64,000 nt of DNA from Mangrovivirga cuniculi. GTDB lineage: Bacteria; Bacteroidota; Bacteroidia; Cytophagales; Cyclobacteriaceae. A program made the translations under genes and the position numbers. The first letter of the stretch is position 1, and each line of letters begins with the position of its first letter. The DNA lies in contig NZ_CP028923.1 of the NCBI RefSeq assembly GCF_005166025.1, positions 1,676,001 through 1,740,000 of the forward strand, in the 5' to 3' direction. The notes under the pieces are model-generated. The model was not told where the DNA came from. It made no database searches and saw only the letters and a program-made list of their open reading frames with translations. Positions 8,691-18,971 of the stretch are shown in pieces.

Positions 8691-8698
8691 CAAAATTA
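8691..8698 (-). promoter_or_regulatory. -7 box candidate for rpsA
   Basis: TAATTTTG on the minus strand matches TAnnTTTG. No good -33 TTTG is seen at the usual distance (8717-8722 reads CACTAA on the plus strand), so only the -7 element is supported. Predicted start near 8687 gives a leader of about 112 nt that begins with the first hairpin. Confidence 0.45.
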
Positions 8699-8731
8699 AC
8701 CAAATTATTTGATTTTCACTAAGTAAGCTCC

Positions 8732-9565
8732 TTAATCTTTGTCCTGATTCAATATAAGTAAGGGCTTTCTGATGTGGGTGGCGAGATAGTGACTTTTACT
8801 TTTTCCGAGTAAATTTTGCCAGAACCCTTTTTCGCGATGCAAATTTACTACAAGGTCTATTTTATTCTCTTCGAGGTATTCTTCTAATGCCGGGGTAAAC
8901 TTTGCTGAAGGTACAAAATGATATGAATGAGGAGAGTCTTTTAAAATGTTTTCAAGAACCAATCCAGCCTTGATTTCCTTTTCGGAAGGATGTTCCAGAT
9001 CTTCACCTGCATACATAACATGAACCCGAAACCCAAAAGCCTTACTTAAAGTATTAAATACTCTCATGTTCTGGTTGTCTTTAACTTGCTTGAAGTCATA
9101 ACTGAACACTGCTTCCCTGAAATCAAAATTCTCCTGCTCCTCTGGAATGATCAGTATAGGTTGGGTAACTGTGTGAAGGACATCGGTAATTGTATTGCCC
9201 AAGATCGGTTTTTTGTTTTTATATTTTACCGGGTTTCCCATAATTAGAAGGTCCGGGCGAAAAGATTTGATATTATCTAGAATAGCCTCTAGAGCAAATG
9301 CCAGGTCCGGATTAAATTCAATTTTCGATTCATTTAATTCTGGAATGTCTTTGACGATGTTGTCATATTTCTTTTTTGCCTCAGCCAGATATTCGTCTAT
9401 AATTGAACGGTCAAAGGTATTGGCAACATCCATCATCGGAAATGGCGCGTTGGTACCGTGAAGAATCATTATTTCACAATTCTCAATTTTTTTACCGATC
9501 AGAGAAGCTGCTTTTAAAGAAGGTATTGCAGCTTCATTAAGATCAATTGGAACTAATATTTTCAT
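8732..9565 (-). CDS. Tandem universal stress protein (UspA family)
   Basis: 277 residues, two Usp domains in tandem. The first starts MKILVPIDLNEAAIPSL and carries LLIMGNPVKYKNKKPILGN, a form of the ATP-binding G-2x-G-9x-G region; it is followed by ILIIPEE. The second half (about residue 140 on, FDFREAVFSYDF) is more degenerate and ends near LGKSKSHYLATHIRKPLLIL. Cytoplasmic stress-adaptation protein; no specific ligand can be assigned. Its ATG overlaps the stop of the upstream usp gene by 4 bp (ATGA), so the two are translationally coupled. Confidence 0.9.
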   Translation of the reverse strand: MKILVPIDLNEAAIPSLKAASLIGKKIENCEIMILHGTNAPFPMMDVANTFDRSIIDEYLAEAKKKYDNIVKDIPELNESKIEFNPDLAFALEAILDNIKSFRPDLLIMGNPVKYKNKKPILGNTITDVLHTVTQPILIIPEEQENFDFREAVFSYDFKQVKDNQNMRVFNTLSKAFGFRVHVMYAGEDLEHPSEKEIKAGLVLENILKDSPHSYHFVPSAKFTPALEEYLEENKIDLVVNLHREKGFWQNLLGKSKSHYLATHIRKPLLILNQDKD

Positions 9566-10406
9566 CTATCTGCCTGTATAACTAAAAGAGGTATTTCACT
9601 GTGAAAGGCTAATTGTTTTGTAATGCTACGCTTAAATAATTTAGTTATTATATCATGTTTTCGTGGCATAACAGCTAGAAGATCCGCATCGGTTTTTTCT
9701 GTGAAAGAAAGAATTCCTTCTTCAACTTTTTCTGCTTCCAAATATTTAAATTCATGTGGTATGCTTTTGAAGTGCAAAGCCAGTTGTTTAGCCTCAAACC
9801 GCTCCTCTTCGTCGAGACCTGTGACACCATCAGTGTCAATATGTAAAATATGAATTTTTGCCCCGACGAATTTAGCCAGGTCTATTAGGAAAGCAATAGT
9901 TTCTCTTTTTGGTACATGTCGAAAATCACTGGTAAAAACGATTGTCTTGAGACTTTTTAAAGAAGCTTCTTCGGGAATGATTATAATAGGTATCTTAACT
10001 GTTTTTATAACGTTATACGCATTACTGCCTATAAGTACCTCATCTATTCCTTTAGCCCCATTGGTGCCCATAATAACGAGTTCAATATTTTCGCTTTCTA
10101 TTGCATCTTCTATTGCGTCGTTGACAAAATCATAGGTAGACTTTAATTGAAAGGTCACTTTTTTTAATTCCGGAATTTTTTCTTCCAGATTCTCAAACTC
10201 CCTATCAACATCTTCCTTAACTTCTTTATGCAGTTCCGGGTCTACTGCAACTCCGGATTCCATTTCTACCCCGTAACAGGAATACGGTATGCATGTAAAA
10301 GTACTACCTGTGCATTCATCGTTCTCGCTAAGGCGACTCCCTCTTTTGCTGCATTTAATGAGCAAGTACTAAAGTCTATTGGAATTAATATTTTTTTGAT
10401 GACCAT
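9562..10406 (-). pseudogene. Universal stress protein (UspA family), frameshifted near the N-terminus
   Basis: Tandem Usp protein read in two frames. From the ATG at 10404-10406 translation gives MVIKKILIPIDFSTCSLN and continues to IPVTG, then hits TAG at a run of four C/G (10269-10272). Adding one G restores GVEMESGVAVDPELHKEV and the rest of the protein to 9562. The family signature LVIMGTNGAKGIDEVLIGSNA with IIIIPEE is in the second frame. An internal upstream start near 10365 in the second frame gives only nonsense N-terminal residues, so the composite is favoured. It is upstream partner of the neighbouring usp gene. The break may be a sequencing undercall rather than a real mutation. Confidence 0.82.
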
Positions 10407-10672
10407 TGCTGTCTTTTATTTAATTGGTTTTACGGACTGATCCCCGTAATTGTGATAGATCTAACTTTTCAGTTTATTTAATCAGCTAACGCCTAAAAAG
10501 CGTAATAAATGATAGACTGCAGCGGAAAGTGAAATATCAATCTGGTAATCACTCTATTCTGTCAGTTTCATTACCTAATTAAATATAGTTTACAAAGGAC
10601 TAATTATCAAGCTATGCAACTGATAAGAATCAGTAAACCAAAAGACTTTTACCAACGTATTCCAAAAACAAA

Positions 10673-10699
10673 AATACCCGGACTTAATGCCCGGGTATT
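10673..10699 (-). terminator. Hairpin terminator, minus strand
   Basis: AATACCCGG (10673-10681) pairs with CCGGGTATT (10691-10699). On the minus strand it is followed by TTTTTGTTTTTGG. There is no annotated minus-strand gene directly upstream, which hints at an unannotated small transcript. On the plus strand an A-run follows, so it is not a terminator in that direction. Confidence 0.6.
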
Positions 10700-10700
10700 C

Positions 10701-10813
10701 AAAAAAATCGTACAAGTTTAGGTACAGGTATAGTTCAAAAAATCGTTAAGTTTAAAAAATGGCTTAGTTTAAAAAATCTTTAGATTAAAAAAATCAACTT
10801 CTCAGTTAAAAAA
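10701..10813. repeat. Short degenerate A-tract repeat
   Basis: Six runs of 6-7 A begin at 10701, 10737, 10754, 10771, 10787 and 10808. Spacing is 17, 17, 16 and 21 bp, plus one gap of 36 (about two units). The shared core is roughly GTTTAAAAAATC on the plus strand. Confidence 0.55.
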
Positions 10814-11011
10814 TGATTTGTATCAATTAAAATATATTCTGATCATCTGATCCATCTCATGTGAATATATTCTTACAAATCTCGCGTTATCAAAAGCTTT
10901 TTCCATGTTCTCTTCTCTTTTCATTTCACATTTGTAAAGATAGGCCCTTATTGTCTTTTTCCATGAAAAAAACGAGGTCTACCTTTCGAGTGTAATAAAT
11001 ATCACCTAATA

Positions 11012-11019
11012 TAAATTTG
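11012..11019 (+). promoter_or_regulatory. -7 box candidate for the radical SAM gene
   Basis: TAAATTTG matches TAnnTTTG; the -33 site 19 nt upstream reads only AGTG. Predicted start near 11023, about 39 nt before the ATG at 11062. The same TATAAATTTG decamer occurs upstream of mdh. Confidence 0.4.
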
Positions 11020-11061
11020 CTAAAAATATTAGTTTACTAAAAAAATTAGTATCATTGCTAA

Positions 11062-12103
11062 ATGAAGGGTAGAGGATCAGATTTTAATTTTAATAACCGA
11101 TTCTATAAAGAGAAAATTGGTTTATTCGAACCAGATGGGATAGATATTTTTGATTCAGGTGATGTAGTAAATACAAAATATTATAACGATAATCCAAAAA
11201 AATAATAAATAAGGTCAATAGCCCGGATCTCAGGCTGGATTTTTCAGTCAACCCTTACCAGGGATGTGAGCATGGATGCAGTTATTGCTATGCCAGAATG
11301 AGTCATGAATACTGGGGCTGGAATCCCGGACTCGATTTTGAGTCAAGGATAATAATTAAAAAAGATGCACCCCGACTATTGGAAAAGGAACTGATGGCAC
11401 CTTCATGGAAAGTTTCTCCTATAATGTTGTCTGGTAATACTGATTGTTATCAGCCAGTAGAAAAAAACTAAAGATAACAAGGGCACTTCTTCAGGTATTT
11501 AATAAATACAAACATCCCGTTTCCTTAATTACTAAGAATTCTCTGATTGAAAGAGACATTGATATACTTGAAGAATTAACAAGTGAAGATTTGTGCCATA
11601 TATATATAAGTATAACCACGCTGAATGAAGAGCTTAGAAGAGCAATGGAACCAAGGACAGCTACTTCAAGGAAAAGGCTGGAAGTTATCAGGAAATTTTC
11701 TGAAAGGAATATTCCTGTTGGTGTGATGGTGGCTCCCGTTATTCCGGGACTGAATAATACCGAAATACCAAAAATAGTTGAATCTGTTGCTCAGGCCGGA
11801 GCCATTAAGGTTGGCTATACTGTAGTAAGGTTAAGCAAGCCTGTTTACCAGGTTTTTGATCGGTGGCTAAAACAAAACTTTCCCGACAAGTATAAAAAAG
11901 TGATCAACCAGGTTAAGACTTTGCACGGAGGAGACGTGTCAGATTTGAAATGGGGCAGGAGAATTAAAGGTGATGGTCCTATAGCAGAAATTATCAGGCA
12001 ATCTTTTCAATCAAGTATAAACAAATACATGCCCGACAGAACTATGCCGGCCTTTAATCTTAATTCATTCAGGAAAGGCGGAACACTTAAATTAGATTTT
12101 TGA
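11062..12103 (+). pseudogene. Radical SAM protein (Rv2578c/PA0069-like), two frameshifts
   Basis: Composite reading of about 347 residues. The first frame runs MKGRGSDFNFNNRF to DNPKK and stops after a run of seven A (11196-11202). One more A continues into IINKVNSPDLRLDFSVNPY and the cluster motif CEHGCSYCYAR (Cx3Cx2C, binding the [4Fe-4S] cluster that cleaves SAM). A second run of seven A (11461-11467) again breaks the frame; one more A leads to KITRALLQVFNKYKHPV and the C-terminal half to 12103. The motif and the MLSGNTDCYQPVE segment match the Rv2578c/PA0069 group, related to spore photoproduct lyase-like proteins; the reaction is unknown. Both breaks have the same form, suggesting undercalled homopolymers. 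Confidence 0.85.
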
Positions 12104-12423
12104 TGTAATTTTCATGTAAGAAAATTCATATAAAACAACAATTGATGTTTTGTTTAAGCTTTTATCAATCAGTCTCTTAAATGATTAAATAACTCATATT
12201 CGTAATTATCGCATCAGTTAATTGTAACTATTGTAATGAGTCATACTTATTAGGCTTTCTTTGAAAAGTTAAACAAAACAATATACCAGGAATCTTATTT
12301 AAAACAATTCTAAATTAAATAGCTTTCATATTAGAAAAGACTAATAAATCGCTGAAAAGCACTGTTTTGAGCAAAATGCAAGAAATTATGTATGATTTAA
12401 AAGTATTTTGTCAAACCTCTTTG
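12104..12423. other. Intergenic region upstream of the respiratory operon
   Basis: About 320 AT-rich bases with no gene, RNA or clear terminator. Its right end carries the actA promoter. Any regulator sites for the respiratory operon would be expected here, but none was recognised. Confidence 0.5.
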
Positions 12424-12454
12424 TTTGAAAACAAGCGTTCGCATAGTAGATTTG
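12424..12454 (+). promoter_or_regulatory. Promoter of the ACIII/cytochrome oxidase operon
   Basis: TTTG (12424-12427), 19-nt spacer, TAGATTTG (12447-12454): a perfect match to the Bacteroidota -33/-7 consensus. Predicted start near 12458, leaving a 5' leader of about 27 nt before the actA ATG at 12485. No comparable promoter was noticed in the closely packed genes that follow. Confidence 0.8.
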
Positions 12455-12484
12455 TAGCGATTTTAAAGGATGTAGTATACTGAA

Positions 12485-13858
12485 ATGAGTATAATCAATT
12501 ACTTAAACGAAAAGAAAATGGCTCTGGGTTGCAAAATGAGGAACTTTTTGTTCCTAATTTGTATTCTGTCGGGTACTGTGGCGTATGCCCAGCAAGACTC
12601 GGCTACTGCTGCAGGTGATGCTGCTGCGGGTGGTGAACAACAGGAAACAGCTGCTGCAGATGATGCTGCTTCAGGTGGAGGAGAAAAATTCCCTGGGATT
12701 CCCACGGATCAGGCTTCAATATCAGCCGGTCAGGAATTATTTGAAGGAAACTGTAAAACTTGTCACAACATCCACACTAAGTTAGTTGGACCTGCTCTGG
12801 CAAATGTTTACGAACGAGTTCCGGGTGAAGGAGAAGAATCGATAGAATGGCTTCACAATTTCATCTACAACTCACAAAAAGTTATTGCTTCTGGCGACCC
12901 ATATGCTGAACAGCTCTGGGAAGAATATAAGCCAACTGTTATGACGTCTTTCCCTTTCGAAAAAGAGCAGGTAAAGAACATCTTAGCTTATATACAGCAG
13001 GAAACTATTAATGGGCCAGAGGAAAAAACAACTGTGGTTGATCCTCAGGATCCAAATGCTGCTCAACAAACAGGAATAAGCAGTACTTATATGTCTGTTA
13101 TTCTTGGCGTATTGATCTTTGTACTTGTTCTGATCTTAGTTGTATTAATCCTGATTGTTAATATCCTTGTTAAGTATCTTAAAGACAAAGAGGATCTTGA
13201 TGAGGCCGACAGAGAAGTAATCGAACAAAAGTTTAGCTTTAAGGATCTTGCAACTAATAAAGTATTCCTGGCAATTATCACAGCGATTTTTATTGCCGTA
13301 GTTGCTAAGACAGCTATCGATGCTTTATATACTGTAGGTATTCAGCAGGGATATCAGCCGACACAACCTATAGCATTCTCTCACGCATTGCACGCTGGTG
13401 AATACGAAATTGATTGTAATTATTGCCATACAGGTGTGAGAAAAAGTAAAAATGCGAATATTCCTTCAGCTAATATTTGTATGAACTGTCACTCAGTTGT
13501 TAAAACAGAGTCACCGGAAATACAAAAAATTTATGCTGCTGTCGAGGAAAATAAACCAATTGAGTGGATTCGTATTCATAACCTTCCTGACTTAGCTTAC
13601 TTTAATCACGAGCAACACGTTGAAGTTGGAGAGATCGAGTGTCAGACTTGTCATGGTCCGATCGAAGAGATGGAAGTAGTATATCAATATGCTCCGTTAA
13701 CAATGGGATGGTGTATAAACTGTCACCGTGAGACCGCTGTTAATGCAGGTGGTAATGACTACTACAATAAACTCGTTGAATTACACAATCAAGAGACAGA
13801 TGAACCAATGACTGTTGAGGATATCGGTGGTCTTGAATGTTCTAAATGTCACTATTAA
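12485..13858 (+). CDS. actA: Alternative complex III multiheme cytochrome c subunit ActA
   Basis: Periplasmic multiheme cytochrome of alternative complex III, which passes electrons from menaquinol toward the terminal oxidase. 457 residues. An N-terminal hydrophobic signal or anchor (RNFLFLICILSGTVAYAQQ) is followed by an Ala/Gly-rich linker, a class I-type heme domain with C90-KTC-H94, and a transmembrane helix near residues 200-225. A second helix near 260 precedes five further heme motifs: CNYCH (about 311), CMNCH (332), CQTCH (386), CINCH (410) and CSKCH (452-456). That is six CxxCH in all. Internal starts at 12518 and 12536 are possible. First gene of the operon. Confidence 0.93.
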   Translation: MSIINYLNEKKMALGCKMRNFLFLICILSGTVAYAQQDSATAAGDAAAGGEQQETAAADDAASGGGEKFPGIPTDQASISAGQELFEGNCKTCHNIHTKLVGPALANVYERVPGEGEESIEWLHNFIYNSQKVIASGDPYAEQLWEEYKPTVMTSFPFEKEQVKNILAYIQQETINGPEEKTTVVDPQDPNAAQQTGISSTYMSVILGVLIFVLVLILVVLILIVNILVKYLKDKEDLDEADREVIEQKFSFKDLATNKVFLAIITAIFIAVVAKTAIDALYTVGIQQGYQPTQPIAFSHALHAGEYEIDCNYCHTGVRKSKNANIPSANICMNCHSVVKTESPEIQKIYAAVEENKPIEWIRIHNLPDLAYFNHEQHVEVGEIECQTCHGPIEEMEVVYQYAPLTMGWCINCHRETAVNAGGNDYYNKLVELHNQETDEPMTVEDIGGLECSKCHY

Positions 13859-13895
13859 TTAAAGAATTTCTTTCCCTAGATATAGATAGATTGAA

Positions 13896-16800
13896 ATGAA
13901 AAAAGTAAACAAAACATACTGGAAAGGCCTTGAGCAGTTGACAAACGATACTGAGTTTGTTAAGAATGCACAGAACGAATTTCCAGAAGTCCCTGGTGAA
14001 GGTGAAGATGCACCCTCGAGATCACGTCGTGATTTCCTTAAAATGATGGGATTCAGCATCGCAGCAGCATCTCTTGCAGCTTGTGAGGCTCCTATCAGAA
14101 AAGCAATTCCATACTTGAACAAACCGGTTGATGTTGATCCGGGAATACCTAACTACTATGCATCTACCTACTTTAATGGTGGTGATGTTTATAGTGTGGT
14201 TGTAAAGACCCGTGAAGGTCGTCCGATCAAATTAGATGGTAACAAGCATGGTGTGTCAGGTGGTGCTATCACTGGACAGGTTGAAGCTTCTGTGTTGAAT
14301 CTGTATGATACAGCCAGACTTCAGAATCCCAAAAAAGGAGAAGCTGATATCACCTGGGAAAAGCTTGACGCTGAAGTAAAATCTAAGTTGTCTTCAATTC
14401 AGGCTAGTGGTGGTAAAATTGCTGTTGTTAGTGAAACAGTTAATTCACCATCTCTTAAAAAAGCATTAAACAAATTTGCTGATAAATATCAGAATGTAGA
14501 GCATGTTATGTATGACCCGATCTCTGAATACGGAGTGATGGCCGCACATAAAGCGACATTCGGAGTTGACGCAGTACCTTCATACAACCTTGAAAACGCA
14601 GATGTTATTGTTTCAGTAGCCTCTGATTTCCTTGGTTCAAGAAGTAATTCAGGACAGTTCTCTAAGGCTTACGGTAAGATTCGTAAAGTAAGTAAAGACA
14701 ATCCTGAAATGGCTCGTCATTACCAGTTTGAATCAAATCTTTCTTTAACTGGTGCAAATGCAGACTACAGAACTCCAATCAAACCTTCTCAGGAAGGATT
14801 TGTAGTTGGGCAGCTTTATAACTTATTAGCTAGAAAAGCTGGGGCTTCTCCACTTTCAGGTGTATCAGGAGCTGAAGTAGCCAATCTAGAGAAAGCTGCA
14901 AACGATCTGTGGAAAGCAAAAGGTAAGAGTTTAGTAATTGCGGGTTCAAATGATCCAGATGTTCAGATCGTTGTAAATGCAATAAACAACTTACTTACAA
15001 ACTACGGTTCAACTATCAACATTGATAAGCCTGCTTATTACAGATTAGGTAATGACAGGAAAATGAACGCATTTGTAAATGGTTTGGCTAAAGGAGAATA
15101 CAGTGCTGTTATCTTCTATAATGCTAATCCGGTTTACAACCATCCAAAAGGAAACCAGATTGCTTCTGCTTTACCTAAAGTAGATCTTTCAGTTTCAACT
15201 AATGGTACTGTTGATGAAACTTCTTCATTGACTCAATATATTGCTCCGGATCATCATTTCCTTGAAGCATGGAACGATGCCGAGCCTATGAAAGGTCATT
15301 TTACTCTTGGTCAGCCTGCTATCAGGCCGCTGTTTAAAACCAGAAATGCAGGAGAGTCTTTCCTTGTATGGTCAGGAGACAACACTTCTTACTATGACTT
15401 CTTAAGAAAAAACTGGCAGGAAGGGCCATTCGCTAATCAGTCTGAATCAGGTGATTTCGATAATTTCTGGAACGAGACTTTACATAAAGGTGTTTATACC
15501 GGAAATGTAGAGATGGCTGAAGTTACAGAAGCAGTTGAATCTGATGAAGACGCTACTAGTGAAGCGCAGACTTCTACCGGGTTTAATGCAAACCTTGCAG
15601 CTGTAGCATCAAATATAAAGAAGAATTACAAAGCCTCGAGTAAGAATGTCGAGCTTGTACTATATACAAATGGAACAGGTAATGGTAGCATGGCTAACAA
15701 CCCATGGTTACAGGAAATGCCTGATCCGATCACAAAAGCAACATGGGATAACTACCTGACAGTTTCTCAGTCTTTCGCCCGGGACAATGGGTTAGATATG
15801 AAGGAAGGACAAACTGTTACAGCTACCCTAAAAGTTGGCGGACAAACTATGGAAGTACCGGTTCTTATCCAGCCAGGACAGGCTAAAGGAACAATGGGAC
15901 TTGCATTAGGATATGGTCGTCAGAAGGCTGGTAAGGTAGGAAATGAAGTTGGAGTAAATGCTTATCCTCTTCTTGCTGTTAAAAATGAATTCGTATCATT
16001 TAATGTAACAGAGGGAGTTTCTGTAGAACCAACAGGTAATACTTACAGAATAGCACAAACTCAGACTCATGAAACCGTAATGGAAAGAGATAGCATTATT
16101 AAAGAAGCTACTCTTAAACAATATAAAAAGGATCCTAAAAGCGTTGTTGATCACCCAGAATTCCATACTTCTGAAGGTTTAAAAAGACCTGAAGCGATTA
16201 CTTTATGGAATGGGCATGATTACAACAACCACCACTGGGGTCTTGCTATCGACCTTAACTCATGTACTGGTTGTTCAGCTTGTCATATAGCATGTCAGGT
16301 TGAAAATAACATCCCGGTAGTAGGTAAGGAAGAGGTTCTTAACCGTCGTGAGATGCACTGGATAAGAATCGACCGTTACTATAGCTCACCAGAATCTGCT
16401 GATTCTTATGACGAGCTAGAAAATGCGGCAGACAATCCTGAAGTTGTATTCCAGCCAATGATGTGCCAGCATTGTAATAATGCTCCTTGTGAAACGGTAT
16501 GTCCGGTTGCTGCTACGACTCACAGTACTGAAGGTGTTAACCAGATGACTTACAACAGATGTATCGGTACTCGTTACTGTGCTAACAACTGTCCTTACAA
16601 AGTAAGAAGGTTCAACTGGTTCAAATACCATGACAACAAGCAGTTCGATAAGAACACTTCAATGGACAACGTATTAGGTAAGATGGTTCTTAACCCTGAT
16701 GTAACTGTTCGAGCAAGAGGTGTTATGGAAAAATGCTCTATGTGTGTTCAGAGAATCCAGGCTGGTAAGTTACAGGCTAAAACAGAAGGTCGTCGTCCGA

Positions 16801-17036
16801 ATGACGAAGATGTTACAACTGCCTGTGCTGCGGCATGTCCTTCAGATGCAATTGTATTTGGAGACCTTAAGAATGAGGATTCTAAGATCCACAACTTATT
16901 GAAAATAAGAGAAGTAGAGAATGATGCAGATGGAATGGAGATCGGAGAGGAAAGAGCATACGCTGTTCTTGAAGAACTTCGAGTAGATCCTAATGTATTC
17001 TACTTTGCTAAAATTAGAAATAAAGACGAAGCTTAA
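13896..17036 (+). CDS. actB: Alternative complex III iron-sulfur/molybdopterin-like subunit ActB
   Basis: 1046-residue fusion of a molybdopterin oxidoreductase-like domain and a ferredoxin-type domain. A Tat-like leader SRRDFLKMMGFSIAAASLAAC near residue 43 ends in a lipobox Cys, so it is probably a periplasm-facing lipoprotein. The molybdopterin-like part (about 90-740) is expected to lack the cofactor, as in other ActB proteins. The C-terminal domain has Cys-rich cluster sites: CTGCSACHIACQVE, CQHCNNAPCETVCPV, CIGTRYCANNCPYK, then CSMCVQRIQAGK and CAAACPSDAI. These bind four Fe-S clusters in the solved relatives. It follows actA by 37 bp. Confidence 0.95.
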   Translation: MKKVNKTYWKGLEQLTNDTEFVKNAQNEFPEVPGEGEDAPSRSRRDFLKMMGFSIAAASLAACEAPIRKAIPYLNKPVDVDPGIPNYYASTYFNGGDVYSVVVKTREGRPIKLDGNKHGVSGGAITGQVEASVLNLYDTARLQNPKKGEADITWEKLDAEVKSKLSSIQASGGKIAVVSETVNSPSLKKALNKFADKYQNVEHVMYDPISEYGVMAAHKATFGVDAVPSYNLENADVIVSVASDFLGSRSNSGQFSKAYGKIRKVSKDNPEMARHYQFESNLSLTGANADYRTPIKPSQEGFVVGQLYNLLARKAGASPLSGVSGAEVANLEKAANDLWKAKGKSLVIAGSNDPDVQIVVNAINNLLTNYGSTINIDKPAYYRLGNDRKMNAFVNGLAKGEYSAVIFYNANPVYNHPKGNQIASALPKVDLSVSTNGTVDETSSLTQYIAPDHHFLEAWNDAEPMKGHFTLGQPAIRPLFKTRNAGESFLVWSGDNTSYYDFLRKNWQEGPFANQSESGDFDNFWNETLHKGVYTGNVEMAEVTEAVESDEDATSEAQTSTGFNANLAAVASNIKKNYKASSKNVELVLYTNGTGNGSMANNPWLQEMPDPITKATWDNYLTVSQSFARDNGLDMKEGQTVTATLKVGGQTMEVPVLIQPGQAKGTMGLALGYGRQKAGKVGNEVGVNAYPLLAVKNEFVSFNVTEGVSVEPTGNTYRIAQTQTHETVMERDSIIKEATLKQYKKDPKSVVDHPEFHTSEGLKRPEAITLWNGHDYNNHHWGLAIDLNSCTGCSACHIACQVENNIPVVGKEEVLNRREMHWIRIDRYYSSPESADSYDELENAADNPEVVFQPMMCQHCNNAPCETVCPVAATTHSTEGVNQMTYNRCIGTRYCANNCPYKVRRFNWFKYHDNKQFDKNTSMDNVLGKMVLNPDVTVRARGVMEKCSMCVQRIQAGKLQAKTEGRRPNDEDVTTACAAACPSDAIVFGDLKNEDSKIHNLLKIREVENDADGMEIGEERAYAVLEELRVDPNVFYFAKIRNKDEA

Positions 17037-17063
17037 GTTTAACCCGGAGATTGTAAATAAATT

Positions 17064-18428
<1,365 letters not shown>

Positions 18429-18433
18429 GATCG

Positions 18434-18961
18434 ATGGATACAGGAAAAAATTACTTGGTAGGTATATTCACTGACGAAGACGATGTAATGTCAGGAGTAC
18501 CCAAAATAAAAGAAGCAGGAGTTAAAATTGAAGAAGTTTATACTCCTTACCCTGTTCATGGACTTGAGCATGTACTGGGTTATAGTAAATCAAAATTGCC
18601 AATGATCGCATTTTTCTTTGGATTGACAGGTACTACCCTGGCTTTGGTAATGCAGATTGGAATGATGTATTGGGATTGGCCAATGATAATTGGTGGTAAA
18701 GACTTTTTAGCATTGCCGGATTTTATCCCGGTTACTTTCGAGTTAACAGTACTACTTACCGCTTTTGGTATGGTTGGTACATTTTTCGTCACCAGAAATC
18801 TGAAACCATGGGCAAAACCAAAGATATTCGATATACGAAGTACTGATGATAAATTTGCTATGGCAATTGACCTGGCAGATAATAAAAAGTCAGTAGAAGA
18901 AATTCGAACTATCCTGAGTGAAGCGGGTGCTTCAGAAGTTAATGAGAAAAGCTTTGAATAA
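18434..18961 (+). CDS. actD: Alternative complex III subunit ActD
   Basis: 175 residues. The N-terminal soluble domain starts MDTGKNYLVGIFTDEDD and includes EEVYTPYPVHGLEHVLG, the hallmark of the DUF3341/ActD family. Two transmembrane helices follow (near residues 55-75 and 95-115, around FFFGLTGTTLALVMQIGM and FELTVLLTAFGMVGTFF), then a cytoplasmic tail. It is a structural membrane subunit of the complex with no cofactors. It is tightly packed between actC and actE. Confidence 0.94.
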   Translation: MDTGKNYLVGIFTDEDDVMSGVPKIKEAGVKIEEVYTPYPVHGLEHVLGYSKSKLPMIAFFFGLTGTTLALVMQIGMMYWDWPMIIGGKDFLALPDFIPVTFELTVLLTAFGMVGTFFVTRNLKPWAKPKIFDIRSTDDKFAMAIDLADNKKSVEEIRTILSEAGASEVNEKSFE

Positions 18962-18971
18962 ACAATCGAGA

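Larger units (their letters stand above)
10407..11011. other. Long intergenic region with terminator hairpin and A-tract repeats
   Basis: No convincing gene in about 600 bases. It holds a hairpin at 10673-10699 and six A-tracts at 10701-10813. A minus-strand reading frame of 33 codons (10823-10924), starting MKREENMEKAF, lies just upstream of the A-tracts, but its coding status cannot be judged. The minus strand from about 10980 to 10673 could be a small transcript (ORF or RNA) ending at the hairpin. Confidence 0.45.

Noticed and set aside
10701-10813. CRISPR array
   Set aside because: Units are about 17 bp, A-rich and degenerate, with no true spacers and no cas genes nearby.
12499-12705. 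Minus-strand frame within the actA start
   Set aside because: Product of an Ala/Ser-rich repetitive DNA stretch (GCT/GCA runs) in a real gene; no support.
18918-18971. Earlier start of actE inside actD
   Set aside because: It would put 18 charged residues before a lipoprotein signal; the ATG at 18972 starts the signal directly.
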